From positions 620,001 through 684,000 of the forward strand of contig NZ_CP108529.1 of the NCBI RefSeq assembly GCF_036002945.1: a stretch of DNA of 64,000 nt, read 5' to 3'. This DNA comes from Streptomyces sp. NBC_01224 (GTDB taxonomy: Bacteria; Actinomycetota; Actinomycetes; Streptomycetales; Streptomycetaceae). The translations under genes and the position numbers were made by a program. The notes beneath the pieces were generated by a model that saw nothing but the letters and a program-made list of their open reading frames with translations, searched no databases and was not told the origin of the DNA. This document shows positions 8,632-17,496 of this stretch, one piece after another (position 1 is the first letter of the stretch; each line of letters opens with the position of its first letter).

Positions 8632-9078
8632 TCAGTGCTGTTCGGCTGCCGGCTCCAGGACGAAGACCGGAATCTGCCGGTCGGTCTTGAGCTGGTAGTC
8701 GGCGTAGTCGGGGAACGCCTCGACCGCGCGCTGCCACCACACCGCCTTCTCCTCGCCGGTGGCCTCACGGGCGTTCATGTCCTGTCGTACCGGGCCGTCC
8801 TGCAGCTCCACGCGAGGGTCGGCCACGATGTTGTGGTACCAGACGGGGTGCTTGGGCGCGCCACCCTGCGAGGCGACCACGGCGTACGTGCCGTTGTGCT
8901 CGATCCGCATGAGCGGGGTCTTGCGGATCTTGCCGCTCCTGGCCCCGCGGGTGGTCAGGATGATGACCGGCAGGCCCCGCATCGTGATCCCCTCCGTCCC
9001 GCCGGAGCTCTCGAACAGCTCGACCTGATCGCGGACCCACTGCGCGGGGCTCGGCTCGTACTCACCCTTGAGAGGCAT
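8632..9078 (-). CDS. Deazaflavin (F420)-dependent nitroreductase family protein
   Basis: A 148-aa member of the Ddn family, split-beta-barrel proteins that bind F420 in actinobacteria and reduce quinones, nitro compounds or lipids. Diagnostic segments are [40 protein letters not shown] and [19 protein letters not shown]. Length and start agree with the family. It converges on the FMN reductase gene; the two stops are 77 bases apart. Specific substrate unknown. Confidence 0.92.
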   Translation of the reverse strand: MPLKGEYEPSPAQWVRDQVELFESSGGTEGITMRGLPVIILTTRGARSGKIRKTPLMRIEHNGTYAVVASQGGAPKHPVWYHNIVADPRVELQDGPVRQDMNAREATGEEKAVWWQRAVEAFPDYADYQLKTDRQIPVFVLEPAAEQH

Positions 9079-9224
9079 GGCATCTGTCCCATCGTCGACA
9101 TTCGGTTACGCAGACACGCGGACATGCGGGCACAGGTGCGTCCCGCTGCTCCGAGAACTCTTTCATCATTCCGCCCGCCCTGGGCCGGGCGGATCCGCGT
9201 GTCATGGCGGCAGTCGGGCCGGCG

Positions 9225-10123
9225 TCAGGGGTGCGGCGGATTCAGCCGCAGTTGCAGCATCGCTTCGAATCTGGCCTCCGGGTCGTTGAGATCGATGCCC
9301 GCCACCACGGCCAGCCGTTTGAGCCGGTAGCGGAAGGTTTTGGGGTGGATGTGTACGGCGTCAGCTGCGGCGGCCACATCGCCGAAGGTGCTCAGCCAGG
9401 CCTCCAGAGTGTCCGTGAGGGCGGTGTTGTGCTGGGCGTCGTGGGCGCGCAGCCGGATGACCGGGCCGTCGGGGAGATCGTCCTCGGCGGCGATCCGGTC
9501 CGTCAGCTCCTCCAGCAGCGAGGCGGCGTAGACGTCCGACAGCCGTGCGGCCCGGCGCTGCGAGCGGCCGGAGCCGAGAACGCGCAGCGCCCGGTCCGCG
9601 TCGGCGTGGGAGCGGCGCAGCTCGGCCGGGCGGGCGGCGAGCCGGCCGATGCCGATGACGGCGGGGACACGGTTGTTTATACGGCCCAGGAACGCCTCGG
9701 CCACCCGTAGCGCGTGCTCGTCCGAACTCGTGGGCAGCACCGCGTAGGTGACGCCCCCGAGTGAGGCCGCGGCCGTACGGGGATGGACCGCGGCCAGGTG
9801 CAGGGCGAGGGCCTCGGCGATGCGGTGGCCCGCGGCCACCCGGTCGGGCGCCGACGGCTCGCCGGTCACCGCGAGCGCCAGTACGCAGGCGGGCTGCGCG
9901 GACAGTCCCAGCCGTACGGCGGCCTGCGGCGCGTGCGTGCCGCCCTCCAGGACCGTGGCAAGCAGATCCGCGCGCAGTCGGCGTCGTCCAGCGGGTCCTG
10001 GATGAGCACTCCGCTGACGGTGCGGGCCGGGTCGGCCTGCCCGGCCACCACCTCGATCAACGTCGAACCCAGATCGTTGAGGATCCGGCCGAGCACGGCC
10101 CGCGGCTGCTCCGTCATCTTCAC
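9225..10123 (-). pseudogene. PucR/CdaR-type regulator broken by internal deletion
   Basis: The N-terminus (10123 leftward, GTG AAG ATG) reads ILNDLGSTLIEVVAGQ and VSGVLIQDPLDDADCAR, the start of a PucR-type regulator. At about 9970, in a run of alternating G and C, the frame shifts by one base and the sequence continues as DLLATVLEGGTHAPQAAVRL through a C-terminal PucR_2 helix-turn-helix (VHIHPKTFRYRLKRL). Family members are usually about 500 aa with a large ligand-binding N-terminal half; only about 299 codons are here, so some 200 codons appear deleted at the junction. The 5' end overlaps the stop of the beta-lactamase-like gene (GTGA), making it the last cistron of the peptide operon. It was presumably the operon's regulator. 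Confidence 0.8.
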
Positions 10124-11034
10124 AAGCTAATTGATCGGAGTTCGTCGACGGCGAGTGCTGCCACCTGCCCGATCACCCGGTCCGCCCGGGAGTTGTGCAG
10201 GTCCGGCCGGTCGGACCGGGTGAAGACCGCCACCGCCCAGCGCCCGCCGTCGCGGTCCTCGATCACCCCGGCCTCGTTGCGCCAGCCCGGCAACGTCCCG
10301 GTCTTGCCTGCGACTCGGTAACTGTCGTCGAAGCCGGACCACAGCCGGTGCGGCCAGATCTGCTGGGACATCACGGCCCGTACCTCGGCGCAGGCTTCGG
10401 CGGGGCCGGCCTCGTCGCGCCAGATCCGGACCAGCAGTTCCGCGATGTCGCGGGCCGTTCCCCGGGTGGTTCGTTCGGGGACGCACACCGACAGCTCCAG
10501 AAGCTTCTTGGGCCCCTGCGCGGCGAGTGCCGCCATCCTCGCGTGCGCCTCGACCTCGGTGGTCACGCCGAGGTCGGCGAAGAGCGAGCCGGTCAGCTCC
10601 AGACAGCCACCGATCAAGTGGGTCCGCCGCAGGCCCAGTTCGGCGAGCAGTCCGTTGACGGTGTCGAGACCGACGCGGGCCAGCACCACATCGGTGGCGG
10701 CGTTGTCGCTCATCGTCAGCATCATGTGGACCAGGTCGCGCAGGCTCATCTCGACCGGGTCGGCGCAGCCGGAGGTGCCGATGCCGCCGTCGCGGTAGTG
10801 CGGGTCCACCGAGTGGCGCTCGGTCCTGTCCAGCCGTCCTGCGGCGGCCTCGCGTGCGTAGGCGAGGGCGATCGGGATCTTGAACACGGAGGCGAGGCAG
10901 ACCGGTTCGTCCGCCGCGACGCCGATCGTGCGGTCGCCGTCGATCTCCCGGGCGAAGAAGTACCCCTGGACCCCGGCGTCGTCGAACGCCGTCCGGATCC
11001 TGGTCTCGACGGTGCCTGACACAGTTGCGGTCAT
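10120..11034 (-). CDS. Class A beta-lactamase-like serine hydrolase, cytosolic
   Basis: Penicillin-recognising enzyme fold (Beta-lactamase2 family), about 304 aa. All class A landmarks are visible: nucleophile motif SVFK near residue 45, SDN in LTMSDNAATD, and KTGT in RVAGKTGTLPGW. There is no signal peptide, so it cannot be a secreted beta-lactamase; a cytosolic role in hydrolysing cyclic amides or D-Ala-containing peptides fits the operon better (inference). The ATG at 11034 overlaps the racemase stop codon (ATGA) and is preferred to the ATG four codons earlier. Confidence 0.82.
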   Translation of the reverse strand: MTATVSGTVETRIRTAFDDAGVQGYFFAREIDGDRTIGVAADEPVCLASVFKIPIALAYAREAAAGRLDRTERHSVDPHYRDGGIGTSGCADPVEMSLRDLVHMMLTMSDNAATDVVLARVGLDTVNGLLAELGLRRTHLIGGCLELTGSLFADLGVTTEVEAHARMAALAAQGPKKLLELSVCVPERTTRGTARDIAELLVRIWRDEAGPAEACAEVRAVMSQQIWPHRLWSGFDDSYRVAGKTGTLPGWRNEAGVIEDRDGGRWAVAVFTRSDRPDLHNSRADRVIGQVAALAVDELRSISL

Positions 11035-12137
11035 CGGCTGATCCATTCGGTCGATTCGGTCACTTCGGCCAGCTGCTCGGGGATCGGGGAGAGTCCGAGC
11101 CCCGGTGCGCGGGGCACGTCGAGATGGCCGTCCTTCAGCACGAACGGTTCGGTGATGTCGGTCCTGTAGTACCGGTCGGATGCGGAGGTGTCACCGGGCA
11201 GGGTGAAGCCCGGCAGGGCGGCGAGGGCGACATTGGCGGCCCGGCCGAGGCCGGTCTCCAGCATTCCGCCGCACCAGACCGGGACACTGTGCGCGGCGCA
11301 CACGTCGTGGATCCGCCGTGCCTCCAGATAGCCGCCGACCCGCCCCGGCTTGATGTTGACGACCGAACAGGCACCCATGGCGATCGCGTCGGCCGCCGAG
11401 CGGGCGGAGACGATGGATTCGTCCAGACAGATGGGGGTGCTCACCCGCTCGGCCAGTACCGCGTGGCCCCGGATGTCCTCCTCGTCCAGGGGCTGTTCGA
11501 TCAGCAGCAGCCCGTACGGATCGAGCCGGGCCAGCTGTGCGGCGTCGGCGAGGGTGTACGCGGTGTTGGCGTCCACCTGGAGCAGTACGCCGTCGCCGAA
11601 GCGCTCCCGGACCGCGCGCACCGGTTCCACGTCCCAGCCGGGTTCGATCTTCAGCTTGATCCGCAGATAGCCCTCGGCGAGATAGCCGTCGACGGCGTCG
11701 AGCAGTGCGGGGACCGAGTCCATGATGCCGACCGACACCCCGGCCGGCACCCGCTCGGCCGTCGCCCCCAGCCACTGCCCCATCGACAGTTCATGGGCGC
11801 GCAGCCAGGCGTCCAGCACCGCGGTCTCCAGGGCGGCCTTGGCCATCCTGTGCCCCTTGAACGCGGCCAGTGCCGGGGCGACCGCCCAGGGGTCGAGCGC
11901 CGGCAGGGCGGCGAGCGCGGGCACGAGACAGCTGCGCAGCACGTCCGCCGCGGCCGCGGTGTACTCCGAGGAGTACAGCGGATCGGCCATGGTGACGCAT
12001 TCGCCGTAGCCCTCATGGTGTTCGGTCTCGACCCTGACCAGCAGGATCTCCCGGGTGGTCATCGTGGCGAACGAGGTTCGGAAGGGTGCGACCAGCGGCA
12101 TCGCGATCCGGCGCAGTTCCACACCGACGAGCTTCAT
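11031..12137 (-). CDS. N-acylamino acid racemase / o-succinylbenzoate synthase family enzyme
   Basis: Enolase-superfamily enzyme of 368 aa, MLE subgroup, NSAR/OSBS family. Catalytic set is complete: the K-x-K motif in LRIKLKIEPG, metal ligands in LQVDANTAY, LLIEQPLDEE and ICLDESI, and the opposite-face Lys in VVNIKPGRVGG. Streptomyces make menaquinone by the futalosine route and do not need OSBS, so racemisation of N-succinyl- or other N-acylamino acids is the likely reaction. Its neighbours, a GNAT and an M20 amidohydrolase, complete the known pathway D-amino acid to N-succinyl-D, to N-succinyl-L, to L-amino acid. Start ATG overlaps the GNAT stop (ATGA). Confidence 0.9.
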   Translation of the reverse strand: MKLVGVELRRIAMPLVAPFRTSFATMTTREILLVRVETEHHEGYGECVTMADPLYSSEYTAAAADVLRSCLVPALAALPALDPWAVAPALAAFKGHRMAKAALETAVLDAWLRAHELSMGQWLGATAERVPAGVSVGIMDSVPALLDAVDGYLAEGYLRIKLKIEPGWDVEPVRAVRERFGDGVLLQVDANTAYTLADAAQLARLDPYGLLLIEQPLDEEDIRGHAVLAERVSTPICLDESIVSARSAADAIAMGACSVVNIKPGRVGGYLEARRIHDVCAAHSVPVWCGGMLETGLGRAANVALAALPGFTLPGDTSASDRYYRTDITEPFVLKDGHLDVPRAPGLGLSPIPEQLAEVTESTEWISR

Positions 12138-12991
12138 GCCTGCCTCTCCTGACGTTTGTCGATCACGTACCAGCCGTCCCGGGTGAATCCGGTGACGGTG
12201 TGCCCCTCGGCGATCAGGCCGCCGAGTACCTCCCGCAGCGCGTACCGCCATTCGCGGGCCAGGGGCGGGTCGGTGCGGCGCAGTGTCTCGATCTCCGAGG
12301 GGATCCGGACGAGGACGGTGTCGCCGTCCCGGCGCCCGACGGCGGGGCCGCCGTCGGGTTTGGCGTCCAGACCGACCACGGCGTGTGCACCCGCGTCGTC
12401 GACCGTGACGATGTGAGGTGTGCCCGCGGCGGAGCCGACGGCGTGTCCGCCGGTCAGCTCCCAGCGGACCATCAGCCGGTCCGTCTCGGTCCCGGCATTG
12501 ACCTCGTCCTGCATCGCGCCGTAGAAGTCGGCCAGGTACTCGCTCGGCGCCGCGCCCAGTTTGGCCAGGTTGAAGTAGGCGTTGCGGCTGATCAGCGGGT
12601 CGAAGGTCCAGGTGACCGTGGTGATGCCACGGGCCAGGGCCCAGGCCCGCTGATGGAGTTTGACGGCGAAGCCGACATTGCGGCCCCGAACGCTCTCGTC
12701 CACCCCGGCGATGTGCGAGTGCAGTCCGGCGGTGGCCAGGAAGCCCAGGCAGAATCCGACCATCCGGCCGTCCTGGTGGACACCGACGACATAACTGCCG
12801 GAGTGGGCGAAGACCCGCAACAGCTCCGGGGTGATCAGCGGGTTGCCGGGATCGGGCCGCCAGACCCGGTCCAGCACCTGGCAGGCCGCCAGCATCTCGT
12901 CCAGTCCGTGCAGCTCCGTGACGGTCACGCCGGCACGGTGCGCGGCCAGATCCGCGGCGGCCGCCGCGACAGCCGACTCCGTACCGTTCAC
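12134..12991 (-). CDS. GNAT acyltransferase, probable amino-acid N-succinyltransferase
   Basis: A 285-aa GCN5-related N-acetyltransferase-fold protein. The CoA-binding region is HIAGVDESVRGRNVGFAVKL, the analogue of the R/Q-x-x-G-x-G/A loop, preceded by GFCLGFLATAG. The sequence VTWTFDPLISRNAYFNLAKLGA resembles GNATs encoded beside NSAR/OSBS racemases. In Geobacillus kaustophilus the corresponding GNAT succinylates D-amino acids from succinyl-CoA; the same role is inferred here from gene order. GTG start at 12991 overlaps the M20 stop codon (GTGA); the upstream open frame belongs to M20. Confidence 0.85.
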   Translation of the reverse strand: MNGTESAVAAAAADLAAHRAGVTVTELHGLDEMLAACQVLDRVWRPDPGNPLITPELLRVFAHSGSYVVGVHQDGRMVGFCLGFLATAGLHSHIAGVDESVRGRNVGFAVKLHQRAWALARGITTVTWTFDPLISRNAYFNLAKLGAAPSEYLADFYGAMQDEVNAGTETDRLMVRWELTGGHAVGSAAGTPHIVTVDDAGAHAVVGLDAKPDGGPAVGRRDGDTVLVRIPSEIETLRRTDPPLAREWRYALREVLGGLIAEGHTVTGFTRDGWYVIDKRQERQA

Positions 12992-14133
12992 GATGTCACC
13001 CGGCCGGGTACGGACAGCGGCTCGCGTACGAGCGAGGCCACCAGGGAGGCCACCAGTGCCGCGCGGCGGGGCAGTTCGGCGACGACCACATGCTCGTCGT
13101 CCGCGTGCGCCCCGCCGCCCACGGCCCCGAGCCCGTCGAGCGTGGGCGTGCCCGCCCCGGCGGTGAGGTTGCCGTCGGATCCGCCGCCGACCGCGACGCC
13201 GCGCAGTGGGCCGAAGCCCAGCTCCGCGTAGCAGGTTCGGGCGAGTTCGAAGAGCTCCGCCGACGCGCTCGCCTGCAGCGGCGGCCGGTCCGGGCCTCCG
13301 ACGAGCCCCAGCGAGGCGCCCGCGAGCACCGGCGCGAGACCCTGCATGGCGCGATCCACCCGGACCTGTTCGGCGGCCGTCTCCACCCGTACGTCGACCA
13401 GCAGCCGGGCCGCATCGGGCACCGTGTTGCGGGTGGTGCCGGAGGAGGCCACGGTCGGCGTCACCGTGGTGCCGGTCGCCGGATCGGCGAGTGCGGACAA
13501 CGCGAGCACCTGGTGGGCCAGCTCGGTGGTCGTATTGACGCCGCGCTGGGGTTCGAGTCCGGCGTGCGCCGCGCGTCCGGTGATGTTCAGTTCGTAGCCG
13601 GACACACCCTTGCGCGCGGTTTTCAGTGCGCCGCCCTCGCTCGCCTCCAGGACGAGTACGGCCCGGGTCCGGCGAGCCTCGGCCTCGATCAGGGTGCGCG
13701 AGGTCGGGGAGCCGATCTCCTCGTCGCCCGTGAGCAGGACCGACACCCCGTCCAGGTCGTCGAGCACCGACAGCGCGTGGAACAGCTGCACCACGCCGGC
13801 CTTCATGTCGAAGCAGCCGGGTCCGGTCAGCCGTCCCCCGGCCACCTCGAAGGGGTGGCCGGCCAAGGAGCCCACCGGCCACACAGTGTCGAAGTGGCCG
13901 AGCAGCAGCACCCGGTCGCCGGAGCCGAAGCGCCAGCGCAGAACGGGCCTTCCCGAGCCGTCGAGCCACTCGGGCGCGGCGCCGGTCAGCCGGGTGCCGA
14001 GCCCTGCGACGACCCGGGCGCAGTCGGCGACGGCGGCCAGGTCCCCACTGGGTGACTCGGTGCGGACCAGCTCCTCGATGTCGGCCAGCAGGCCCGGCAG
14101 CCCCGCCTCCAGGGCGGTGGCGATTGCGCTCAC
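12988..14133 (-). CDS. M20 family metallopeptidase, probable N-acyl-L-amino acid deacylase
   Basis: Di-zinc amidohydrolase of the M20/carboxypeptidase G2 type, 381 aa. Zinc ligands and catalytic residues are visible in LLLGHFDTVW, GPGCFDMKAG, LLTGDEEIGS (catalytic Glu pair), VLEASEGG and the C-terminal GGGAHADDEHV; the lid domain starts near ALKTARKGVSGYEL. In the NSAR pathway this enzyme removes the succinyl group only from the L-enantiomer, making the D-to-L conversion irreversible. GTG at 14133 starts one base after the S12 stop codon, so the genes are coupled. Confidence 0.9.
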   Translation of the reverse strand: MSAIATALEAGLPGLLADIEELVRTESPSGDLAAVADCARVVAGLGTRLTGAAPEWLDGSGRPVLRWRFGSGDRVLLLGHFDTVWPVGSLAGHPFEVAGGRLTGPGCFDMKAGVVQLFHALSVLDDLDGVSVLLTGDEEIGSPTSRTLIEAEARRTRAVLVLEASEGGALKTARKGVSGYELNITGRAAHAGLEPQRGVNTTTELAHQVLALSALADPATGTTVTPTVASSGTTRNTVPDAARLLVDVRVETAAEQVRVDRAMQGLAPVLAGASLGLVGGPDRPPLQASASAELFELARTCYAELGFGPLRGVAVGGGSDGNLTAGAGTPTLDGLGAVGGGAHADDEHVVVAELPRRAALVASLVASLVREPLSVPGRVTS

Positions 14134-14134
14134 G

Positions 14135-15505
14135 TCAGCCCGCCTTGGGGGTGGCGCGCCCACCGTGGTGAATGTAGGGCGTGCCGTCGGCGAGTGTGTA
14201 GAACACGACGGGGACCCAGAGCTTGATCCCCGGCCGCCTCACCACGAACAGCCCCGGCTCGACCGGGTGCAGCTCGTACTCCTGCTCCGTGTCGGGGGTC
14301 AGTTCGGCCAGCGGTCCGGTGATCCGGTTGAGCATCACCAGGCCGCCGTCCCGCTCCACGATCTCGACCCGGCTGGAGAGTCGCTCGTACACACCGACGT
14401 AGTCGGCGGGGTCCACCGCCACCGGCTCCGTCGCCGGCTGGATGCCGGTGCGCATCGCCACGCCGGCCAGCTCCTGGACGATCTCCGAGAACACGTCCCG
14501 GTAGAGGCTCATGGTGTCGCCGCCATTGGTGAGCAGGCAGATCGCCAGGTCGGCCTCGGGCAGCACCCGCAGGAACGCGCTCTGCCCGATCGTGCCGCCG
14601 TCGTGTCCGTACACCCGCTGCCCGTCCCAGGTGTCGAGGAACCAGCCCAGCCCCCAGGCCTGGGCCAGGAGGTACGGGTCGGGGAGTTCGACCTGCAAGG
14701 TCTGCATGGCTGTGACGCCCTCGGCCGAGAGGATCTTGGTGCCGTCCTCGGTGACGCCGTTGTCGAGGTGCAGCCGGGCGAACTGCAGTACCTCGCGCGG
14801 CGTCGAGCAGATCAGTCCGGCCGGTCCGGCCGAACGCATCAGCCCCCACAGCGGGGCCTGCACCGGCGGATCCCCCAGATGTCCGATGGCGGCGCGGAAG
14901 CGCAGCGCCTCCTCGGGCAGGGTCACGGTGTGCGTCAGGCCGAGCGGGCGGAACAGGCGCTCCCGCATCAGCTCGTCCCACTGGACGCCGGTGACGACTT
15001 CCAGCACCCTGCCGAGCAGGGTGAAGCCCGCATTGCAGTACGACATGGTGGCACCGAGCGGGTGGTTGAGAGTGCCCTCGCCCAGCAGCGCGGCGAACTT
15101 CTCCAGGCAGTCGTCGCCCCGGCCGGTGTCGGTGAAGAGGTCGCCGTCGATGCCGCTGGTGTGGTCCAGGAGATGTCGGAGCGTCACGCCACGGGTCAAC
15201 TCCTCGTTCGCGAGCCGCAGTTCGGGGAGTACGGAGACGATGGGCGCGTCCAGTTCGAGCACGCCCTCGTCGACCAGGGCCATGGCCACCGTGGTGGTCC
15301 ACACCTTGGAGATCGAGCCGATCTGGAACAGGGTGTCGCTGGTCGTCTCGATGCCGGCGTCGGTGTTGGCCAGGCCTACGGCCGCCTCGGCGATCAGTTC
15401 GCCACGGTGCAGGATGCCGAGACTGGCGCCGGGGACGGAGTGACGGGCAGTCAGTTCGGTGAGGCGGGCGGTCCAGCGGGCGGACAGGTCGGTGGTGTCG
15501 GTCAT
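14135..15505 (-). CDS. S12 family serine hydrolase (class C beta-lactamase / D-aminopeptidase type)
   Basis: Penicillin-binding-protein fold hydrolase of 456 aa. The nucleophile motif is SISK (in FQIGSISKVW), the second motif is Y-x-N in MSYCNAGF, and the third is HDGG in VYGHDGGTIG. A C-terminal lipocalin-like barrel (about 360-456) is present, as in the Streptomyces R61-like and D-aminopeptidase groups. No signal peptide, so it acts in the cytosol. In this operon a role in releasing D-amino acids or cleaving D-configured peptides is likely (inference). RBS GGAG lies upstream of ATG 15505; 41 bases separate it from the S9 gene. Confidence 0.88.
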   Translation of the reverse strand: MTDTTDLSARWTARLTELTARHSVPGASLGILHRGELIAEAAVGLANTDAGIETTSDTLFQIGSISKVWTTTVAMALVDEGVLELDAPIVSVLPELRLANEELTRGVTLRHLLDHTSGIDGDLFTDTGRGDDCLEKFAALLGEGTLNHPLGATMSYCNAGFTLLGRVLEVVTGVQWDELMRERLFRPLGLTHTVTLPEEALRFRAAIGHLGDPPVQAPLWGLMRSAGPAGLICSTPREVLQFARLHLDNGVTEDGTKILSAEGVTAMQTLQVELPDPYLLAQAWGLGWFLDTWDGQRVYGHDGGTIGQSAFLRVLPEADLAICLLTNGGDTMSLYRDVFSEIVQELAGVAMRTGIQPATEPVAVDPADYVGVYERLSSRVEIVERDGGLVMLNRITGPLAELTPDTEQEYELHPVEPGLFVVRRPGIKLWVPVVFYTLADGTPYIHHGGRATPKAG

Positions 15506-15546
15506 GTTCGTCTCCAATTCCGGTTCGTACAGCGGATTCAACGGAT

Positions 15547-17496
15547 TCAGCGGATCGAGGTGTTGGTGTGCGTGGTGACCCAGTCGATCAGGCGGCGGGA
15601 GTAGTCCTCCCGGTGCGAGGGCCGGCCGTCCAGGAGGAACAGGTGCGAGCCGCCGGGGTACACGACCAGCCGGACCGGCACGTCCCGGCTGCGCAGGGCG
15701 TGGAACCACTGCTCGGCCTGGCCGACGGGGCAGGTGTCGTCCGTACCGCCGTGCAGGATCAGGGTGGGCGCACGCACCGCGTCGGCATGGCTGATCGGCG
15801 AGAGCGCCGTCAGCCGTTCCGGGTCGCCGATCTCGTGGGCGGCAATCAGATGTCCTTCTTCCGAGGTGCCGGCCATGCTCTTCAGATCGACCAGGATGCC
15901 GCCCGGTACGACGGCGGCGAAGAGGTCGCTGCGGGCGGAGAGCCAGCAGGTCAGATAGCCGCCGTAGCTGTAGCCGGTGAGCGCGATCCGTTCCGGATCG
16001 ACGATCCCCTCGGCGACGAGGGTGGCGACCGGTTGCAGGATGTCCTGCTCGTCGGTCTCGCCCCAGGCGCCCACGGCGGCCGTGTAGAACGCCTCGCCGT
16101 AGCCGTCGCTGCCGCGGACGTTCAGCGTCAGGATCGTCCAGCCCTGCGAGGCCAGCTCCTGGTGGTAGAGGTGGACCGGGTCGGAGTGCGGCGCCCACGC
16201 GTTGTGCGGGCCGCCGTGCACGTCGACCAGCAGCGGCCCGCCCGCGGGGGTCTGCGCGGCACGGGTGATCATGCCGTGCACCACTGTCCCGTCCGAGATG
16301 GTGAACTCGCGTTCGGTGACCGGGTGGAGAGCGATCTCGGGCAGTGACCGGGCCATGTGGTCGGTGAGTCGCGCGGGCTGTCGCCCGGCCGAGGGCTCGC
16401 CCGGTTCCCCGGACGTCCAGGCGTCCAGGTCGAGCAGAGCGATCTCGGCGAAGCTCGCCGCGTCGGAGACCACCACCGCCGCTCGCCCGGCCTTCGTCGC
16501 GACCGAGCAGCCGCTGACCCCGGTTCCGGCGGGCAGCGGGGAGGCGCTGATCCCGGCCGCGTCCACCCGGTACAGGCGTGTGGCGCCCCGGTCGCGGGCA
16601 CAGAACACGATGTTGTCACCGTGGAACTGCGGCAGCGCACCCGGGTAGCCCGGGCCGCCGCCCATGACGTTGCGGTCCAGGGCTGCGCTGAGGGACACCG
16701 GCGCCGATCCGTCCAGGGGCTGGCGCAACAACTCCAGGTGGCCGACGCCGAACGTGTTCCGGCCGACGACAAGCAGCGCGGACCCGTCGGGGAACCAGCT
16801 CACGGGGCCGACGAGACCGCCGGCCGGGCCGACGCGGCGGGGCTCGGACGCCTCTTCCCCGACCCCTACGACATGAGCGGCCGAGGTGCCGAGCACAGCC
16901 GCGTCCGGGCCGCTCTGCGCCGGGTAGGCGAGCTGTGTGCCGTCGGGCGACCAGGTGGGCGAGCCGGCGTGCCGGTCGGCCTCGGTGAGCTGCCTGACCT
17001 CGCCCGATTCCGCCCCGACCACGAACAGTTGTGTCCGGACCGACCCGATCAGTCCGACGCCGTCCGCCTTCCAGCCGAGGGCGTCGATGACCACGGGTGC
17101 GCTGTCGTCGCGCCGGGTCGCGGGGGCCGAGAACGCGATCCGTGATCCGTCCGGGCTCCAGACCGGTGTGCCCGCCCCCGCCGGGCACCGGGCGGGCGTG
17201 GTGAGCGCTACGGCCTCCCCTCCGTCGACGGGCAGCAGATGGAGCTGCCCCTCGCGCAGGAACGCCAGTTGCGTCCCGTCCGGGGACCAGCGCGGCACGG
17301 TGTCCGCGGGACCGAGGGTGAGCCGCCTGGACGGGCCGCCTGCGCTGCGTACCTCCCAGATGGAACGCACCACGCGGTCGTTCTCGGCGTCCTGGGTGGT
17401 CAGCGTGTAGGCGACGCGTTCGCCGTCGGGGGACAGTGCGGGATCGCCGGGGATCTCGAACCTGTACAAGTCGTCGATCGTCAGCGGCCGGGTCAT
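15547..17496 (-). CDS. S9 family prolyl oligopeptidase-type peptidase
   Basis: Cytosolic oligopeptidase of 649 aa. The N-terminal two thirds is a beta-propeller built from TolB/WD-like blades, recognisable from repeated WSPDG motifs (WSPDGTQLAFLR, WSPDGSRIAFSA, WSPDGTQLAYPA). The C-terminal alpha/beta-hydrolase domain has nucleophile Ser in LTGYSYGGYL, Asp in HGGTDDTCPVG and His in YPGGSHLFL. It should degrade short imported peptides. ATG at 17496 overlaps the DppF stop (ATGA). A nine-base tandem repeat (CGGATTCAA-like) covers its 3' end. Confidence 0.93.
   Translation of the reverse strand: MTRPLTIDDLYRFEIPGDPALSPDGERVAYTLTTQDAENDRVVRSIWEVRSAGGPSRRLTLGPADTVPRWSPDGTQLAFLREGQLHLLPVDGGEAVALTTPARCPAGAGTPVWSPDGSRIAFSAPATRRDDSAPVVIDALGWKADGVGLIGSVRTQLFVVGAESGEVRQLTEADRHAGSPTWSPDGTQLAYPAQSGPDAAVLGTSAAHVVGVGEEASEPRRVGPAGGLVGPVSWFPDGSALLVVGRNTFGVGHLELLRQPLDGSAPVSLSAALDRNVMGGGPGYPGALPQFHGDNIVFCARDRGATRLYRVDAAGISASPLPAGTGVSGCSVATKAGRAAVVVSDAASFAEIALLDLDAWTSGEPGEPSAGRQPARLTDHMARSLPEIALHPVTEREFTISDGTVVHGMITRAAQTPAGGPLLVDVHGGPHNAWAPHSDPVHLYHQELASQGWTILTLNVRGSDGYGEAFYTAAVGAWGETDEQDILQPVATLVAEGIVDPERIALTGYSYGGYLTCWLSARSDLFAAVVPGGILVDLKSMAGTSEEGHLIAAHEIGDPERLTALSPISHADAVRAPTLILHGGTDDTCPVGQAEQWFHALRSRDVPVRLVVYPGGSHLFLLDGRPSHREDYSRRLIDWVTTHTNTSIR

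Noticed and set aside
10120..11034. Secreted beta-lactamase conferring resistance
   Set aside because: Class A motifs are present but there is no signal peptide and the gene is embedded in a peptide-catabolism operon.
12134..13969. 611-codon open frame containing the GNAT
   Set aside because: Only the last 285 codons are homologous; the rest is the M20 gene read out of frame.
14135..16198. Very long open frame of 687 codons covering S12 and part of S9 genes
   Set aside because: The upstream half is an Arg/Gly-rich shadow of the S9 peptidase; the S12 hydrolase starts at the ATG at 15505 with a ribosome site.
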